Assembly (NCBI RefSeq): GCF_030376605.1
Contig: NZ_JARRAE010000005.1
Location: 62,001 to 126,000, forward strand
Direction: 5' to 3'
DNA length: 64,000 nt
Origin: Pseudochrobactrum sp. sp1633
GTDB taxonomy: Bacteria > Pseudomonadota > Alphaproteobacteria > Rhizobiales > Rhizobiaceae
Every line of letters begins with the position of its first letter. The stretch's first letter is position 1. Positions 25,749-35,396 of this stretch are shown here, one piece after another. The position numbers and the translations under genes are program-made. The notes beneath the pieces were generated by a model. It did no database searches. It saw only the letters and a program-made list of their open reading frames with translations, and was not told the DNA's origin.

Positions 25749-26774
25749 TTATGCAGCGCTGAAACCATCAACACGGCAAACAATCAAATCATGATCGGAA
25801 AGCGGACGCTGATTATCATCCAGTGAAGAGATGATGCGGCTCTCAGTGATATTCAGACCGCGGCTCAGGAACCAGTCCAGTTTCATGGCACGGTCAGGCC
25901 AGCGGGTAATCAGGCTCGGACGGGTTGTCATCTGATCCAGCGCACCGCTGTGACGGGTGAAACCGCGCTCGGAAGCCACACGGAACAGACCTTCCGCCTC
26001 AAAGTCACCTTCCGCATGATTACCGGTATTGAGATCGCCACCGATCAGCATCGGCATAGTGCCAAATTCTGCTTCCAACGCATCAATCAACTGCGCCACC
26101 TGTCTTTCGCGATAGGCTGCCGGAGAGGCACTTTCCAGATGCACAGATACCGCCAGAAACGGCCCGTCAACAGTTTCAATCACCGCGCCGATTGCATTGC
26201 GCTCACCCAGACGTGGCTGATCACCGCCATTGAAGAACCACAGACGCTCACCGGCCAGACGCTGCACAAAAATCTGCTGCATCGGCACAGAGGACATCAG
26301 CGCATTGCCGTGGAAACCTTTTTCGTTGAAATCATCTTCACAGAACTGATGCTCAATTTCAGAACCAAGACCAAGCTCAATGAATTCCACGCCATAGGCA
26401 TATTCCATACCCATATGGCGGGCGACTTCCGCCGTCATGTTCTTCTGAGCAGTACGAGCCATGCCATTGTCCATCTCGGTCAGCAGTGCCACGGCCGGTT
26501 TTTCTGCCAGCATTTTCGCAGCGCTTTCCTCAGGGAACAGACAGCGTTCCAGATTCCATGCAGTCACGTTGAACGGAAAAGTCAGCGGCGCTGTTGAAGA
26601 AGCCTGCCCCCCGGTTTCAACACGGGTCATACAATCCATTGAAACCAGCTTCGCATCATGCGCGGCTGTGGTTATGTCCAGCTGCGTAATGCTCTGGCGC
26701 TCTTCATGAGAAGGCACATCAAGAGCGGCAACACGCGTGCGGATCATGGTTTCAACATTCATTACTTCAGTCAT
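25749..26774 (-). CDS. Endonuclease/exonuclease/phosphatase-family enzyme in ugp operon
   Basis: Metal-dependent phosphodiesterase or phosphatase of the EEP fold. Expected active-site segments are present: Asn in TAWNLERC (about residue 74), Glu in LLTEMDNG (about 98), GGDLNTGNH near 245 and the terminal SDHDLIVC Asp-His pair near 330. No signal peptide, so it should act in the cytoplasm. It is the fifth gene of ugpB-A-E-C, 29 bases after ugpC, where E. coli has the unrelated glycerophosphodiester phosphodiesterase ugpQ. I infer that it hydrolyses an imported glycerophosphodiester or a related phosphate ester; the reaction is unproven. Confidence 0.82.
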   Translation of the reverse strand: MTEVMNVETMIRTRVAALDVPSHEERQSITQLDITTAAHDAKLVSMDCMTRVETGGQASSTAPLTFPFNVTAWNLERCLFPEESAAKMLAEKPAVALLTEMDNGMARTAQKNMTAEVARHMGMEYAYGVEFIELGLGSEIEHQFCEDDFNEKGFHGNALMSSVPMQQIFVQRLAGERLWFFNGGDQPRLGERNAIGAVIETVDGPFLAVSVHLESASPAAYRERQVAQLIDALEAEFGTMPMLIGGDLNTGNHAEGDFEAEGLFRVASERGFTRHSGALDQMTTRPSLITRWPDRAMKLDWFLSRGLNITESRIISSLDDNQRPLSDHDLIVCRVDGFSAA

Positions 26775-26803
26775 GTCATTTCTCAGTTTTATGCAGGAAT
26801 ATT

Positions 26804-27907
26804 TCAGGCAGAAACGGTTTGGTCTGCTCTTACAGGAGTTGAGGCTGTTTGCGATGCTTCTATGCGCTTGCCGGTTTGTTTGTCGAAGAAATGCAGTTTT
26901 TCAACGGAAACGGCCAGTCGCATTTCGTCACGGATTTCAGCCTCAGGCGGCAATGCTGCCACCAGTTTCTGATTACCGGCGAAACCATGCACAAGCCGCT
27001 GCGCGCCGAGTTCTTCCACATAATCGGTACGAAACTGCAAGCCGGTTTCGCCATCTTTTGCCAGACTCAGATCTTCCGCGCGGATACCAACGGTCACCTC
27101 ACCCTGCAAAGGCGGGGCAGAATTAAATTGCAGCACATCTTCGCCCAGCATCAGAAGTGACTGATGCAAAGTGCCATCACAAAGGTTCATCGCCGGAGAG
27201 CCGATAAAGCTAGCAACAAAAGTCGATGCAGGTTTGTGATAAATTTCCAGCGGCGCACCAACCTGTTCAATCTCACCACGGTTCAGCACCACCAGACGGT
27301 CAGCCAATGTCATAGCTTCCAGCTGATCATGGGTCACATAGATAGATGTGGTGTTCACGCGGCGCTGCAACCGGCGAATTTCTCCGCGCATGGAAACACG
27401 TAATTTGGCATCGAGATTGGACAGCGGCTCATCAAACAGAAACACCGCAGGCTTGCGCACAATTGCACGCCCCATCGCCACACGCTGGCGCTGCCCGCCG
27501 GAAAGCGCACGCGGCTTGCGTTGCAGATAAGGTTCCAACTCCAGCATCCGTGCGGCTTCAGCCACACGCGCTTCGATCTCAGCCTTTGGCGTTTTGCGGT
27601 TCCGCAAACCATAGGCCATATTATCATAAACGGACATATGCGGATAAAGCGCATAGTTCTGGAACACCATAGCAATATCGCGTTCAGCCGGTTCCACCTC
27701 ATTGACCACACGGTCACCGATGCTCACTTGCCCCTCAGAAATACTTTCCAGCCCTGCCACCATGCGCAGCAATGTAGACTTACCGCAGCCGGAAGGCCCG
27801 ACCAGAACGATGAACTCGCCGTCTTTAATATCAATATCCACCGCATTGACGGCTTTCGTGCCGCCTGCATAGATTTTCGATACATTTTCAATTTTAACCT
27901 GTGCCAT
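26804..27907 (-). CDS. ugpC: Glycerol-3-phosphate ABC transporter, ATPase UgpC
   Basis: MalK-type ATPase that energises uptake. Walker [10 protein letters not shown] is near residues 37-45, the ABC signature [12 protein letters not shown] near 134 and Walker [13 protein letters not shown] near 156, with the H-loop THDQLEAM. The C-terminal ~130 residues form the regulatory OB-like domain of the MalK/UgpC group. The ATG at 27907 has GAGGA upstream; the in-frame TTG just before it is less suitable. Between ugpE and the EEP-family gene in the operon. Confidence 0.93.
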   Translation of the reverse strand: MAQVKIENVSKIYAGGTKAVNAVDIDIKDGEFIVLVGPSGCGKSTLLRMVAGLESISEGQVSIGDRVVNEVEPAERDIAMVFQNYALYPHMSVYDNMAYGLRNRKTPKAEIEARVAEAARMLELEPYLQRKPRALSGGQRQRVAMGRAIVRKPAVFLFDEPLSNLDAKLRVSMRGEIRRLQRRVNTTSIYVTHDQLEAMTLADRLVVLNRGEIEQVGAPLEIYHKPASTFVASFIGSPAMNLCDGTLHQSLLMLGEDVLQFNSAPPLQGEVTVGIRAEDLSLAKDGETGLQFRTDYVEELGAQRLVHGFAGNQKLVAALPPEAEIRDEMRLAVSVEKLHFFDKQTGKRIEASQTASTPVRADQTVSA

Positions 27908-27927
27908 CAAAGGCTCCTCAGAATTTC

Positions 27928-28770
27928 TTATTTATCGCTCTCGGTCAGCCCTTTGATGAACCAGCGCTGGAACACCACAACCACCAGCACCGGCGGCACC
28001 ATAGCGAGCACAGCAAGAGCAAAAGCCTCGTTATAGTCCGGAATTTGTGCGCCGACCCACACCTGCAAAATCTGCTTGATACCGCGCATCAGCGTGAAGA
28101 AGCTCTCATCGGTCGTCACCAGCATCGGCCAGAGATACTGGTTCCAGCCATAGACAAACATGATGATGAACATCGCGGCAATCATGGTGCGTGACAGCGG
28201 GATCAGCACATCGATGAAAAACTTGACCGGTCCTGCCCCGTCTATACGTGCGGCTTCCAGCAGTTCATCGGGCACAGCTTTAAAGAACTGACGGAAATAG
28301 AATGTGCCTGTGGCGGATGCCAGCAATGGCACTATCAACCCCGAATAGCTGTTGAGCATGCCGAAGGACGACACCACCTGATAGGAAGGCACGATGCGCA
28401 CCTCCAGCGGCAGCAGCAGCGTGGTGAAAATCAGCCAGAATGCCAGCGTGGCAAAGCGAAAGCGGAAATAGACAATCGCATAAGCAGCCAGCATCGACAG
28501 CACAATTTTGCCGACAGCAAAACCAAGGCCGAGGATCAGCGAATTCAGCAGCATCCGCGAGCCGGTGATCTGGCCGGTAAAGCCCCCCTCACGGGTCAGC
28601 ACATTGCTATAAGTCTCCGTGAAATTATCACCCCAGCTCAGGGATAAGCCATTGGAGTGAATATCAGCCGCCGTATGGCTGGAAGTGGTGAAAGCCACCA
28701 CCACCGGCAATATCAGAAACAGCGCTCCGGCGAGCAGGATCAGATGATCTGTAATTTTAACTTTATGCAT
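27928..28770 (-). CDS. ugpE: Glycerol-3-phosphate ABC transporter, permease UgpE
   Basis: Inner-membrane permease with six predicted transmembrane segments and the EAA loop ([24 protein letters not shown], about residues 175-197) that docks to the ATPase. Length 280 equals the family norm. It begins 13 bases after ugpA and ends 20 bases before ugpC, consistent with one transcript. Confidence 0.93.
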   Translation of the reverse strand: MHKVKITDHLILLAGALFLILPVVVAFTTSSHTAADIHSNGLSLSWGDNFTETYSNVLTREGGFTGQITGSRMLLNSLILGLGFAVGKIVLSMLAAYAIVYFRFRFATLAFWLIFTTLLLPLEVRIVPSYQVVSSFGMLNSYSGLIVPLLASATGTFYFRQFFKAVPDELLEAARIDGAGPVKFFIDVLIPLSRTMIAAMFIIMFVYGWNQYLWPMLVTTDESFFTLMRGIKQILQVWVGAQIPDYNEAFALAVLAMVPPVLVVVVFQRWFIKGLTESDK

Positions 28771-28783
28771 CTTTTTTGCCCGC

Positions 28784-29755
28784 TCAATTATAATGGATGC
28801 GCCGCTCGATGAAGCGGAACTGCACGATGGTCAGCGTGAACACCACCAGCATCAGAATGACGGATTGTGCTGACGAGCTGCCAATATCATTGCCTCGGAA
28901 GCCGTCCATGAACACTTTATAGACCAGCGTAATCGGGTTATTGGCGGCCTTATCCTTCACCATCACATCAATCACACCGAAAGTATCAAACAGCGCATAG
29001 GTAATATTGATGATGAGTAGGAAGAACACAGTCGGTGCCAGCAAAGGCAGAATGACAGTGCGAAAACGACGGGCACCGGAGCGGCAATCCATCACCGCAG
29101 CCTCACGCACCGAGGCCGGAACCGCCTGCAAGCCAGACAAGATAAAAATGAAATTATACGGGATCTGTTTCCAGACCGAGACGACGATCATCGCAAAAGC
29201 AGTGTCGAAATAATTCAGCCCGACTTTCATATCCCAGCCAAACCATGCAGCCATTTTCACAAACGGACCGATATGCTGATCGAACATCATCATCCCGATA
29301 AGACCGGCAACCGGCGGCGCAATGGCATAGACTGAGATCAGCACGGTTTTATAAGTAGCATTACCGCGGATCACCACATCGGCCTTAACCGCAAGCAACA
29401 TACCAATCCCAAGCGAAAACGCAGTAACCAGAATGGTAAAAAGCGCCGTAAAACCTGCAATGTTGCGATATTCCGGGCTGGTCAAAACGCCGGTATAATT
29501 TTCGAGGCCAACAAAGGTTGAACCGAAACCGAACGGGTCTTCAATATAAAATGACGACTGAATAGCCTGAGCTGACGGCCAGTAGAAAAAGAGCAGCACA
29601 ACGGCCAGCTGCGGCGCTAATAAAAGATAAGGCAACAGCCGCGTATTAAACTGTACTCGCTTGGCCGGTTCTGCCTGCTTTGCACGGTCAGACGACCGGA
29701 AGCGCGAGAAAAACGTAGCAAGTTTTGAAGGTTGAGAAGTCTGGATATATGCCAC
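28784..29755 (-). CDS. ugpA: Glycerol-3-phosphate ABC transporter, permease UgpA
   Basis: Partner permease of UgpE, with about six transmembrane helices and an EAA-type loop containing VREAAVMDCRSGARRFRTVILPLL near residue 215. A basic cytoplasmic N-terminal extension (residues 10-30) precedes the first helix. The start is a GTG at 29755 preceded by ACGGGGA; there is no nearby ATG. At 323 residues it is a little longer than the E. coli protein. A hairpin separates it from ugpB. Confidence 0.92.
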   Translation of the reverse strand: MAYIQTSQPSKLATFFSRFRSSDRAKQAEPAKRVQFNTRLLPYLLLAPQLAVVLLFFYWPSAQAIQSSFYIEDPFGFGSTFVGLENYTGVLTSPEYRNIAGFTALFTILVTAFSLGIGMLLAVKADVVIRGNATYKTVLISVYAIAPPVAGLIGMMMFDQHIGPFVKMAAWFGWDMKVGLNYFDTAFAMIVVSVWKQIPYNFIFILSGLQAVPASVREAAVMDCRSGARRFRTVILPLLAPTVFFLLIINITYALFDTFGVIDVMVKDKAANNPITLVYKVFMDGFRGNDIGSSSAQSVILMLVVFTLTIVQFRFIERRIHYN

Positions 29756-29789
29756 CTGGCAAATCCCCGTCTTTTGAGAAAGGTCGATT

Positions 29790-29824
29790 AAAAACGGGGT
29801 CAGGCATAATTTGCTCTGACCCCG
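29790..29824 (-). terminator. Hairpin between ugpB and ugpA
   Basis: CGGGGTCAG / CTGACCCCG arms (29795-29803, 29816-29824) with a 12-base loop; on the minus strand it is followed by TTTTTA. It is likely an attenuating terminator or 3'-stabilising hairpin that lets the binding protein be made in excess. GGGGTCAG...CTGACCCC also resembles REP-like palindromes. Confidence 0.7.
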
Positions 29825-29853
29825 CCCGTACTCTTGAGATTGACTCTCAGTGT

Positions 29854-31152
29854 TTAGTTCGCGGTCTTAGCGAAGCGTATCAGCAGGTCATTGCCTTCTT
29901 TTTCAATGGTTTCGAAAGCCTGTTTGACAGAGGTTTCACCAGCGAAAATACGGTTATATTCGCGTTCCATAACAGTGCGGATTTGCGGGTAGAAACCGAG
30001 GCGGTAGCCCTTCGACCATTCACCGGACTGCAGCATCAGCTGCTTGATGCCAACTTCGGCAACCGGTGTTTTCTCGTAATAGCCTTCAGATTTCGCCAGT
30101 TCATAAGCAGCCTTGGTAATGGCTACATAACCGGTTGCCTGATGGTAATATTTCTGTACTTCCGGCGAGGTCAGGAACTGGAAGAAGTCAGCAACGCATT
30201 TGTTTTCTGCGTCCGGCTTACCAGCCATTGCGAACAGCGCCGCACCGCCGATAAAGCTGTTGGTGCCAGCACCGTCTACGGCTTTCCAATAAGGCAGGAA
30301 GTCAGCGGAGAATTCCATTTTCGCGGTTTTCTGCAAGCCCCCGAAGGAGCCGGAAGAACCGATCCAGAAGGCCACTTTACCTTCATCAAAAGGCTTCTGG
30401 TTGTCTGCCCAGCCCGCACCGTAGAAGCCGAAATAGCCTTTATCAGACCAGTCTTTCAACTTTTCGAACATCATAACAAGGTTCGGGTCAGTCACATTGA
30501 GCTTGGTGTCCTGAACACTGTCATAACCGTTATTATTGGTTGCGAACTGAATATTCTGGCGGGAGAAGAAGTTCTCGGTGAACTGCCATGTCAACTGCGA
30601 AGCGGTGAGCGGAATATAACCGGCTTCTTTGAGCTTCGGCGCGATGGCTTCAAACTCTTCCCATGTTTTCGGGGCTTCAACACCGGCCTTTTTCAGCGCT
30701 TCATTATTGATATACATGATCGGCGCAGAAGAGTTGAACGGCATACCAACAAACTTGCCATCCGGTGCAGCATAGAAATAACGCACACCTTCGATGAAAG
30801 CTTCACGGTCAAATTTATAACCGGCATTGTTGATCAGGTCTTCAGCAGGCACTGTTGCGCCTTTTGCATTGATGATGGTGGCTGCACCGGCATCAAAAAC
30901 CTGAAGAATGTTTGGCTGTTCGCCTGAGCGGAATGCAGCAATACCGGAAGCCAGCGCTTCTTCATATGTGCCTTTGGAAACCGGTGTCAGAGCGCAAGAC
31001 TGCTGCGATTCATTAAAGCGCTTTGAGATCTCGTTGATCACTTCAGCATTCGCGCCGCCCATGCCATGCCACCAGCTGATATTGGTTGCAGCCATCGAAG
31101 ATGTGGCAGAGACAGTCAGTGTCAAAGCAGCGATAGAGATTTTTCTGAACAT
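29854..31152 (-). CDS. ugpB: Glycerol-3-phosphate-binding protein UgpB
   Basis: Periplasmic solute-binding protein of family 1 that delivers glycerol-3-phosphate (or glycerophosphodiesters) to UgpAEC. The ATG at 31152 starts a Sec signal (MFRKIS, hydrophobic core, SMAAT cleavage near residue 21); the in-frame start at 31206 would bury it. Characteristic UgpB segments are WWHGMGGANAE at the mature N-terminus, QVFDAGAAT and the MPFNSSAPIMYIN loop. 432 residues. First gene of the operon. A PHO box was looked for upstream and only a poor match was seen. Confidence 0.94.
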   Translation of the reverse strand: MFRKISIAALTLTVSATSSMAATNISWWHGMGGANAEVINEISKRFNESQQSCALTPVSKGTYEEALASGIAAFRSGEQPNILQVFDAGAATIINAKGATVPAEDLINNAGYKFDREAFIEGVRYFYAAPDGKFVGMPFNSSAPIMYINNEALKKAGVEAPKTWEEFEAIAPKLKEAGYIPLTASQLTWQFTENFFSRQNIQFATNNNGYDSVQDTKLNVTDPNLVMMFEKLKDWSDKGYFGFYGAGWADNQKPFDEGKVAFWIGSSGSFGGLQKTAKMEFSADFLPYWKAVDGAGTNSFIGGAALFAMAGKPDAENKCVADFFQFLTSPEVQKYYHQATGYVAITKAAYELAKSEGYYEKTPVAEVGIKQLMLQSGEWSKGYRLGFYPQIRTVMEREYNRIFAGETSVKQAFETIEKEGNDLLIRFAKTAN

Positions 31153-31302
31153 TGCAGATCCCGTTTGTTGAAAAACTGGTTCCGCAATAGAGGGTGGATA
31201 TGACACCGAATTAACAGGAATGAATCAGATTTATGAAACGCACCGAAACCGGCATGTTGCATAAATCGGTCATGGCCTGCCCTGTGCAAACCCAGACCTA
31301 CC

Positions 31303-31896
31303 TCACGACAGGAAAATGAAGTCCAGAATGATCGTGGAAAATAACAGGCCAATCATCACATATTGAAATCGCCTGCGCTTAATATTCATAGCAATCAGAA
31401 TAACGATGGTTTCCAGCAGCAGGACAATTGGCAGAACGATCATATTATCGGTTTCGTTTTTTATGAAGGATGTTCTGATCTGCTCGAAAGACTGCATGCT
31501 GTTGATGAAAATAAAGAGTGCGAAAAGCCATTTCTTTCTCGAAAAAAAATAGGTCTCGTAATCCCCATATTCTTTAATATCATCCGGTGTCAGGGTTACG
31601 CAGATGAAAAAGAGACCAAAGACATAAAACAACTCTAAGATATAAGTAACAATATCATAGGTTTTATTATTACTATCGATGAGATAATCCCACCAGAACT
31701 GAATAATCCATAAAAATACGACCAGAATCCAGCCTATATGAATATAGGATACTTTGTTCTTCGAGGGATGCTGAATAAATTTGGAAGCGAAGACCAGCAA
31801 GCGCGACAGGCACAAGCTTATGCCCATGCCATTGATAATGCGCATATGCGAAAAAACATCAGCCTGACTGACAAGAATATCCGCGGCCATTGGCAC
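31303..31896 (-). CDS. Hypothetical membrane protein
   Basis: I recognise no family. The 197 residues hold about five hydrophobic segments (around residues 22-38, 52-70, 84-102, 124-140 and 152-195), with Tyr/Glu-rich loops containing DDIKEYGDYETYFF and a basic KRRRF near residue 171. Aromatic and isoleucine-rich composition and AT-rich codons differ from the flanking operons. The true start is unclear: methionines at 31896, 31890 and later positions are possible. Confidence 0.55.
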   Translation of the reverse strand: MPMAADILVSQADVFSHMRIINGMGISLCLSRLLVFASKFIQHPSKNKVSYIHIGWILVVFLWIIQFWWDYLIDSNNKTYDIVTYILELFYVFGLFFICVTLTPDDIKEYGDYETYFFSRKKWLFALFIFINSMQSFEQIRTSFIKNETDNMIVLPIVLLLETIVILIAMNIKRRRFQYVMIGLLFSTIILDFIFLS

Positions 31897-31961
31897 GTCC
31901 CCCTCCGGATATGCGTATTACAAACTGCCGGATACATCCCCTCCGGCTGTCACTTTATGTA

Positions 31962-32204
31962 TTAGTAAATGATCAGCTCGAATGATGCCGCCATTGTCAG
32001 GAGCAGTGCGCCCAGAATTGCCAGAATCAAACCGGTTCTAAAATGTTTGGATGCTTTAACAACCAAGCCCTTGTCATCGCCTTGTCCCGCATCACCATGC
32101 AGGGATGTGGAGAACAGAACGACCAGCAAACCGATCAGCAGTATGAATGAACCTGCAGCACTCAGCAGGTCGCAGATAAAAAGCGTCAAATTGGTATTGG
32201 TCAT
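31962..32204 (-). CDS. Small two-helix membrane protein
   Basis: 80 residues with two clear transmembrane segments (about 8-31 and 55-77) joined by a polar loop containing HGDAGQGDDKG and a basic KASKHFR. No family recognised. Upstream GAAACTTC on the minus strand gives only a weak ribosome binding site. It lies 65 bases upstream of the other small membrane protein on the same strand and could be co-transcribed with it. Confidence 0.55.
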   Translation of the reverse strand: MTNTNLTLFICDLLSAAGSFILLIGLLVVLFSTSLHGDAGQGDDKGLVVKASKHFRTGLILAILGALLLTMAASFELIIY

Positions 32205-32443
32205 AGAAGTTTCACCGGACAGATTACAAAATTATCAACGATCGTTATAAACTCTGCCCGCGCATGACAAGCTTTAAGATTTTAATACATTATAATGTGA
32301 AGCAATAATTCCCACCATAATTTATGCGCTTTTCTGATGTCATGCAGAAACAACACTGGTCTTATCTTCGGTTCATGCGATACAACGCATGAACTATTAA
32401 AAGATGCAGCAAGCATGAATAAAAATACGGAGGAACGCTCAAG

Positions 32444-33631
32444 ATGCATTACGCGCGTATTACCGAGCGTCTGAGCAATAAAGGCTCGCATAAATGGGCA
32501 GTACATATCCGCGCCCGTGAAATGAAAGCGGCAGGCGAAGATATTATCGAACTGACAATCGGTGAACCGGATATTCCGACACCTGCGGATATGATTGACG
32601 AAGCTGCCCGCTCCATGCGCGCAGGCCGCACCCGCTATACCAGCGGCCGTGGCGAGCCGTCTATTCTTGCGGCGCTTTCGGATAAATATTCCAAGCGCAC
32701 CGGACGCCCTATCAATACACAGCAAATTCTCTGCTTTCCGGGCACACAAAGCGCACTGGCAGTTGCCATGCTCGGACTGGCTGAAGAAGGTGATGAGGTT
32801 ATCACCACCAATCCGTGCTACGCGACCTATGAAGGTGTAATCAGGGCAACAGGTGCCACGCCGGTCTATGTACCGGTCAGTGAGGCAAACGGTTTTCGCC
32901 TGCAGGCTGCCGATCTGGAAAAAGCCATTACCCCGCGCTCGCGCGTGCTGCTGCTCAACTCACCGCATAATCCGACCGGCGCAATGCTGAGCAGAGAAGA
33001 AATTGTGGCAATCGGTGAAGTCTGCCGTAAACACAACCTCTGGATCATCTCTGATGAGGTTTATGAATTACTGGTTTTTGAGGGTGAGTTTGCCTCTCCG
33101 CTTGATCTGCCGGAACTTGCCGAGCGCACGGTAGTCGTTGCCTCAATCTCCAAGTCCCACTCCGCGCCGGGTTTCCGCAGCGGATGGTGCGTGGGGCCGG
33201 AAGAATTTACGACACGCTTACTTCCGCTGTCCGAATCCCTGCTGTTCGGCGTACAGCCTTTCATCGCGGATATGACCGCTTATGCGCTGAACCGCCCTGC
33301 AACGGCCGCCAAGCAGATGCTGGATAATTTTTACCACCGTGCGCAGATGATCTCTGAGCGGCTGGATGGTCTGGCTGGTATTTCCTGCAAAATCCCGCAG
33401 GCAGGCATGTTTATTCTTGCGGATATTCGTGCGACCGGAATGACCGGTGCGGAATTTGCCATGCGCCTGCTGGAAGAGGAAAAGATTGCCACAATGCCCG
33501 GCGATTCCTTCGGCAGCAATCTGGTTGGCTTTCTGCGCCTCAGCCTCAGCGTGGCCGATGATCAAATTGATGCAGCTTGTGCGGGCATGGTGCGCCTTGC
33601 CCAGCGCATTACAATGGAAAAAGCTGCATAA
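32444..33631 (+). CDS. PLP-dependent aminotransferase, class I
   Basis: Fold-type I aminotransferase of the aspartate/aromatic group. Visible motifs are NSPHNPTGAM (about residue 173), SDEVYELL (about 203) and the PLP lysine in SISKSHSAPGFRSGW (about 234). Length 395. GGAGG lies ten bases before the ATG. Monocistronic, ended by a strong terminator, and convergent with the phosphonate-type ABC operon. The substrate is not evident; 2-aminoethylphosphonate transaminase belongs to a different class, so a link with the transporter is not implied. Confidence 0.87.
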   Translation: MHYARITERLSNKGSHKWAVHIRAREMKAAGEDIIELTIGEPDIPTPADMIDEAARSMRAGRTRYTSGRGEPSILAALSDKYSKRTGRPINTQQILCFPGTQSALAVAMLGLAEEGDEVITTNPCYATYEGVIRATGATPVYVPVSEANGFRLQAADLEKAITPRSRVLLLNSPHNPTGAMLSREEIVAIGEVCRKHNLWIISDEVYELLVFEGEFASPLDLPELAERTVVVASISKSHSAPGFRSGWCVGPEEFTTRLLPLSESLLFGVQPFIADMTAYALNRPATAAKQMLDNFYHRAQMISERLDGLAGISCKIPQAGMFILADIRATGMTGAEFAMRLLEEEKIATMPGDSFGSNLVGFLRLSLSVADDQIDAACAGMVRLAQRITMEKAA

Positions 33632-33646
33632 TCATTATCATGCATG

Positions 33647-33680
33647 AAAAAGCCCGCCTCAGAAATGAGGCGGGCTTTTT
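33647..33680. terminator. Strong bidirectional terminator
   Basis: AAAAAGCCCGCCTC, AGAAAT loop, GAGGCGGGCTTTTT; perfect 14-base arms between the convergent aminotransferase and ABC permease genes. Confidence 0.93.
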
Positions 33681-33701
33681 GCTTTTATAGTGAAGTTTAC
33701 T

Positions 33702-35396
33702 TTAGCGGATAAGCGTCACATGCTTGGCACCAAATGCCCAGAGAATAGTGCGCACGATCAGCAGAGCCGCAATCACAATCAGCATGATACAGACCGAGAA
33801 TGCCGCCGCCTGATTGACCGCCCCGCGATCGGACAATTGCAACACGGAGATCGAGGCAACCTGCGTAGCCGGCGTGGTAAGGAAGATCACTGCGGACAGT
33901 GATACCATTGTGCGCATGAAGAACAACACACCTACACCCAGCAAAGTCGGCCAGAGCAGCGGCAATGTCACTTTGCGCAGTGTCGTCAACACACTACCGC
34001 CGAGCATGGTTGATGCTTCATCAAACGAACCGCTGATCTGTTTCAGGCTGGTTGAGGAAATCAGGAATGCATGAGCATGGTTATAATAAACACTGAGAAT
34101 AATAATCAGCGCAAAACTGCCATAGAGAAAATGCAGCGGATTGGACGGATTATTAAAAGCCAGCACATAGCCAAGACCCAGTACCATCCCCGGAACGGCT
34201 GATGGCAGAATAGCCAGGAATGCCAGCGGGCCGGTCAGAGGGTTTTTAAACTTCTGCACGGCAATGGCTGTCATGCCCGCAATAGCCACACCCAGTAAGG
34301 CGGTTGCCAGACTGATCTTCACACTGTTCCACAAAGGTGCAGTGCCGTTCTGCACATCAAACTGATAGTGCTGCAGGGTGAAGCTCATATTATACGGCCA
34401 CAACTTGACGAAGCTTGCCAGCACCACAATCAGAATAACACTCAGGATCAGCGCCATTGTAAAATAGGCATAGAGACCAAGAAACAGATCCCGTTTGAAG
34501 GCGGGACGCACAACCATTGGCCGCGCCTGTGACGTGAGCAATGCCTGCTGCTGCTTGGTCAGACGTTTTTCAACAATCTTGGCCGCAATCGCGGGCATCA
34601 GCAGTACAATACCAATCACCGCGCCAAGGCCGAACTGTGCCTGCCCGATCACCTGATTATAGACTTCAGTAGCCAGCACGTTGAAATCGCCGCCAATCAC
34701 CATCGGATTACCGAAATCGGTCATCACCAGATTGAACACCACGAAACATGCTGCCGCCAAACCATAGCGGGTAGCAGGCAATGTCTGGGTGCGGAAGATG
34801 CGCCACGGACCTGCTCCGAGAACCTCTGCACTTTCATGCAAACGGGCATCACTGACAGCCAAGGCAGCCGAGAGGATCAGGAAAGCATAGGGAAAAGCAT
34901 AAAGCGCATTGGCAATCACCACACCCCAGAAACCATAGATATCAATATCCATGCCCATCCAGCGGTTGAGAATACCGTTACGCCCGAGCAACAGCACCAG
35001 CCCCTGCGCCTGCACCAGTGAGGGTGCAAACAGCGGAATAAGTGCGGCCATCCGCAACATAGGCTTAAACGGCACATGGGCACGTTGCAGCGTATAGGCA
35101 TACGCATAGGCCATGCCGGTAACAATAACCGTGCAGGTCAGCGCCATGCCTAAACTGTTCAGCACCAGCGTCCAGAAACGGGCAGTGGTAAAGGTATGGG
35201 CAAAGTTACCAAGCCCGAACCCTTCCGGCGTGCTGAAGCCCAGAACCAGAATAGCCCAGAGCGGCATAACCAGAAAGATCAGGATCAAAGCTGTGATCCC
35301 GATTGTCACAGCCCATGATATGAAATTATCGCTAAACAGACCGCGCTTTAAACCGGCACCGGTTGTGGCAGGAATGGAAACACCGGCGCTGCTCAT
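33702..35396 (-). CDS. ABC transporter permease, two-domain, phosphonate-type
   Basis: Fused permease with two copies of the six-helix BPD-transport domain (about residues 30-290 and 310-560), as in FbpB/ThiP-like and the PhnU2/PhnV-like 2-aminoethylphosphonate systems. Each half carries an EAA-type loop (ESAEVLGAGPWRIF and DEASTMLGGSVLTTL). Length 564. It overlaps the ATPase gene by four bases (ATGA), so translation is coupled. The 2-aminoethylphosphonate assignment rests on the overall binding protein/ATPase/permease set and is not proven; ferric iron or another substrate is possible. Confidence 0.85.
   Translation of the reverse strand: MSSAGVSIPATTGAGLKRGLFSDNFISWAVTIGITALILIFLVMPLWAILVLGFSTPEGFGLGNFAHTFTTARFWTLVLNSLGMALTCTVIVTGMAYAYAYTLQRAHVPFKPMLRMAALIPLFAPSLVQAQGLVLLLGRNGILNRWMGMDIDIYGFWGVVIANALYAFPYAFLILSAALAVSDARLHESAEVLGAGPWRIFRTQTLPATRYGLAAACFVVFNLVMTDFGNPMVIGGDFNVLATEVYNQVIGQAQFGLGAVIGIVLLMPAIAAKIVEKRLTKQQQALLTSQARPMVVRPAFKRDLFLGLYAYFTMALILSVILIVVLASFVKLWPYNMSFTLQHYQFDVQNGTAPLWNSVKISLATALLGVAIAGMTAIAVQKFKNPLTGPLAFLAILPSAVPGMVLGLGYVLAFNNPSNPLHFLYGSFALIIILSVYYNHAHAFLISSTSLKQISGSFDEASTMLGGSVLTTLRKVTLPLLWPTLLGVGVLFFMRTMVSLSAVIFLTTPATQVASISVLQLSDRGAVNQAAAFSVCIMLIVIAALLIVRTILWAFGAKHVTLIR

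Noticed and set aside
29725-30927. 400-residue open frame on the plus strand opposite ugpB
   Set aside because: It lies wholly antisense to a clear UgpB with a signal peptide and family motifs; its His/Phe-rich composition is that of a shadow frame.
31201-31260. Possible PHO box before ugpB (TTTCATAAATCTGATTCAT on the minus strand)
   Set aside because: The two half-sites are 13 rather than 11 bases apart and the second matches poorly; not enough to call phosphate control.
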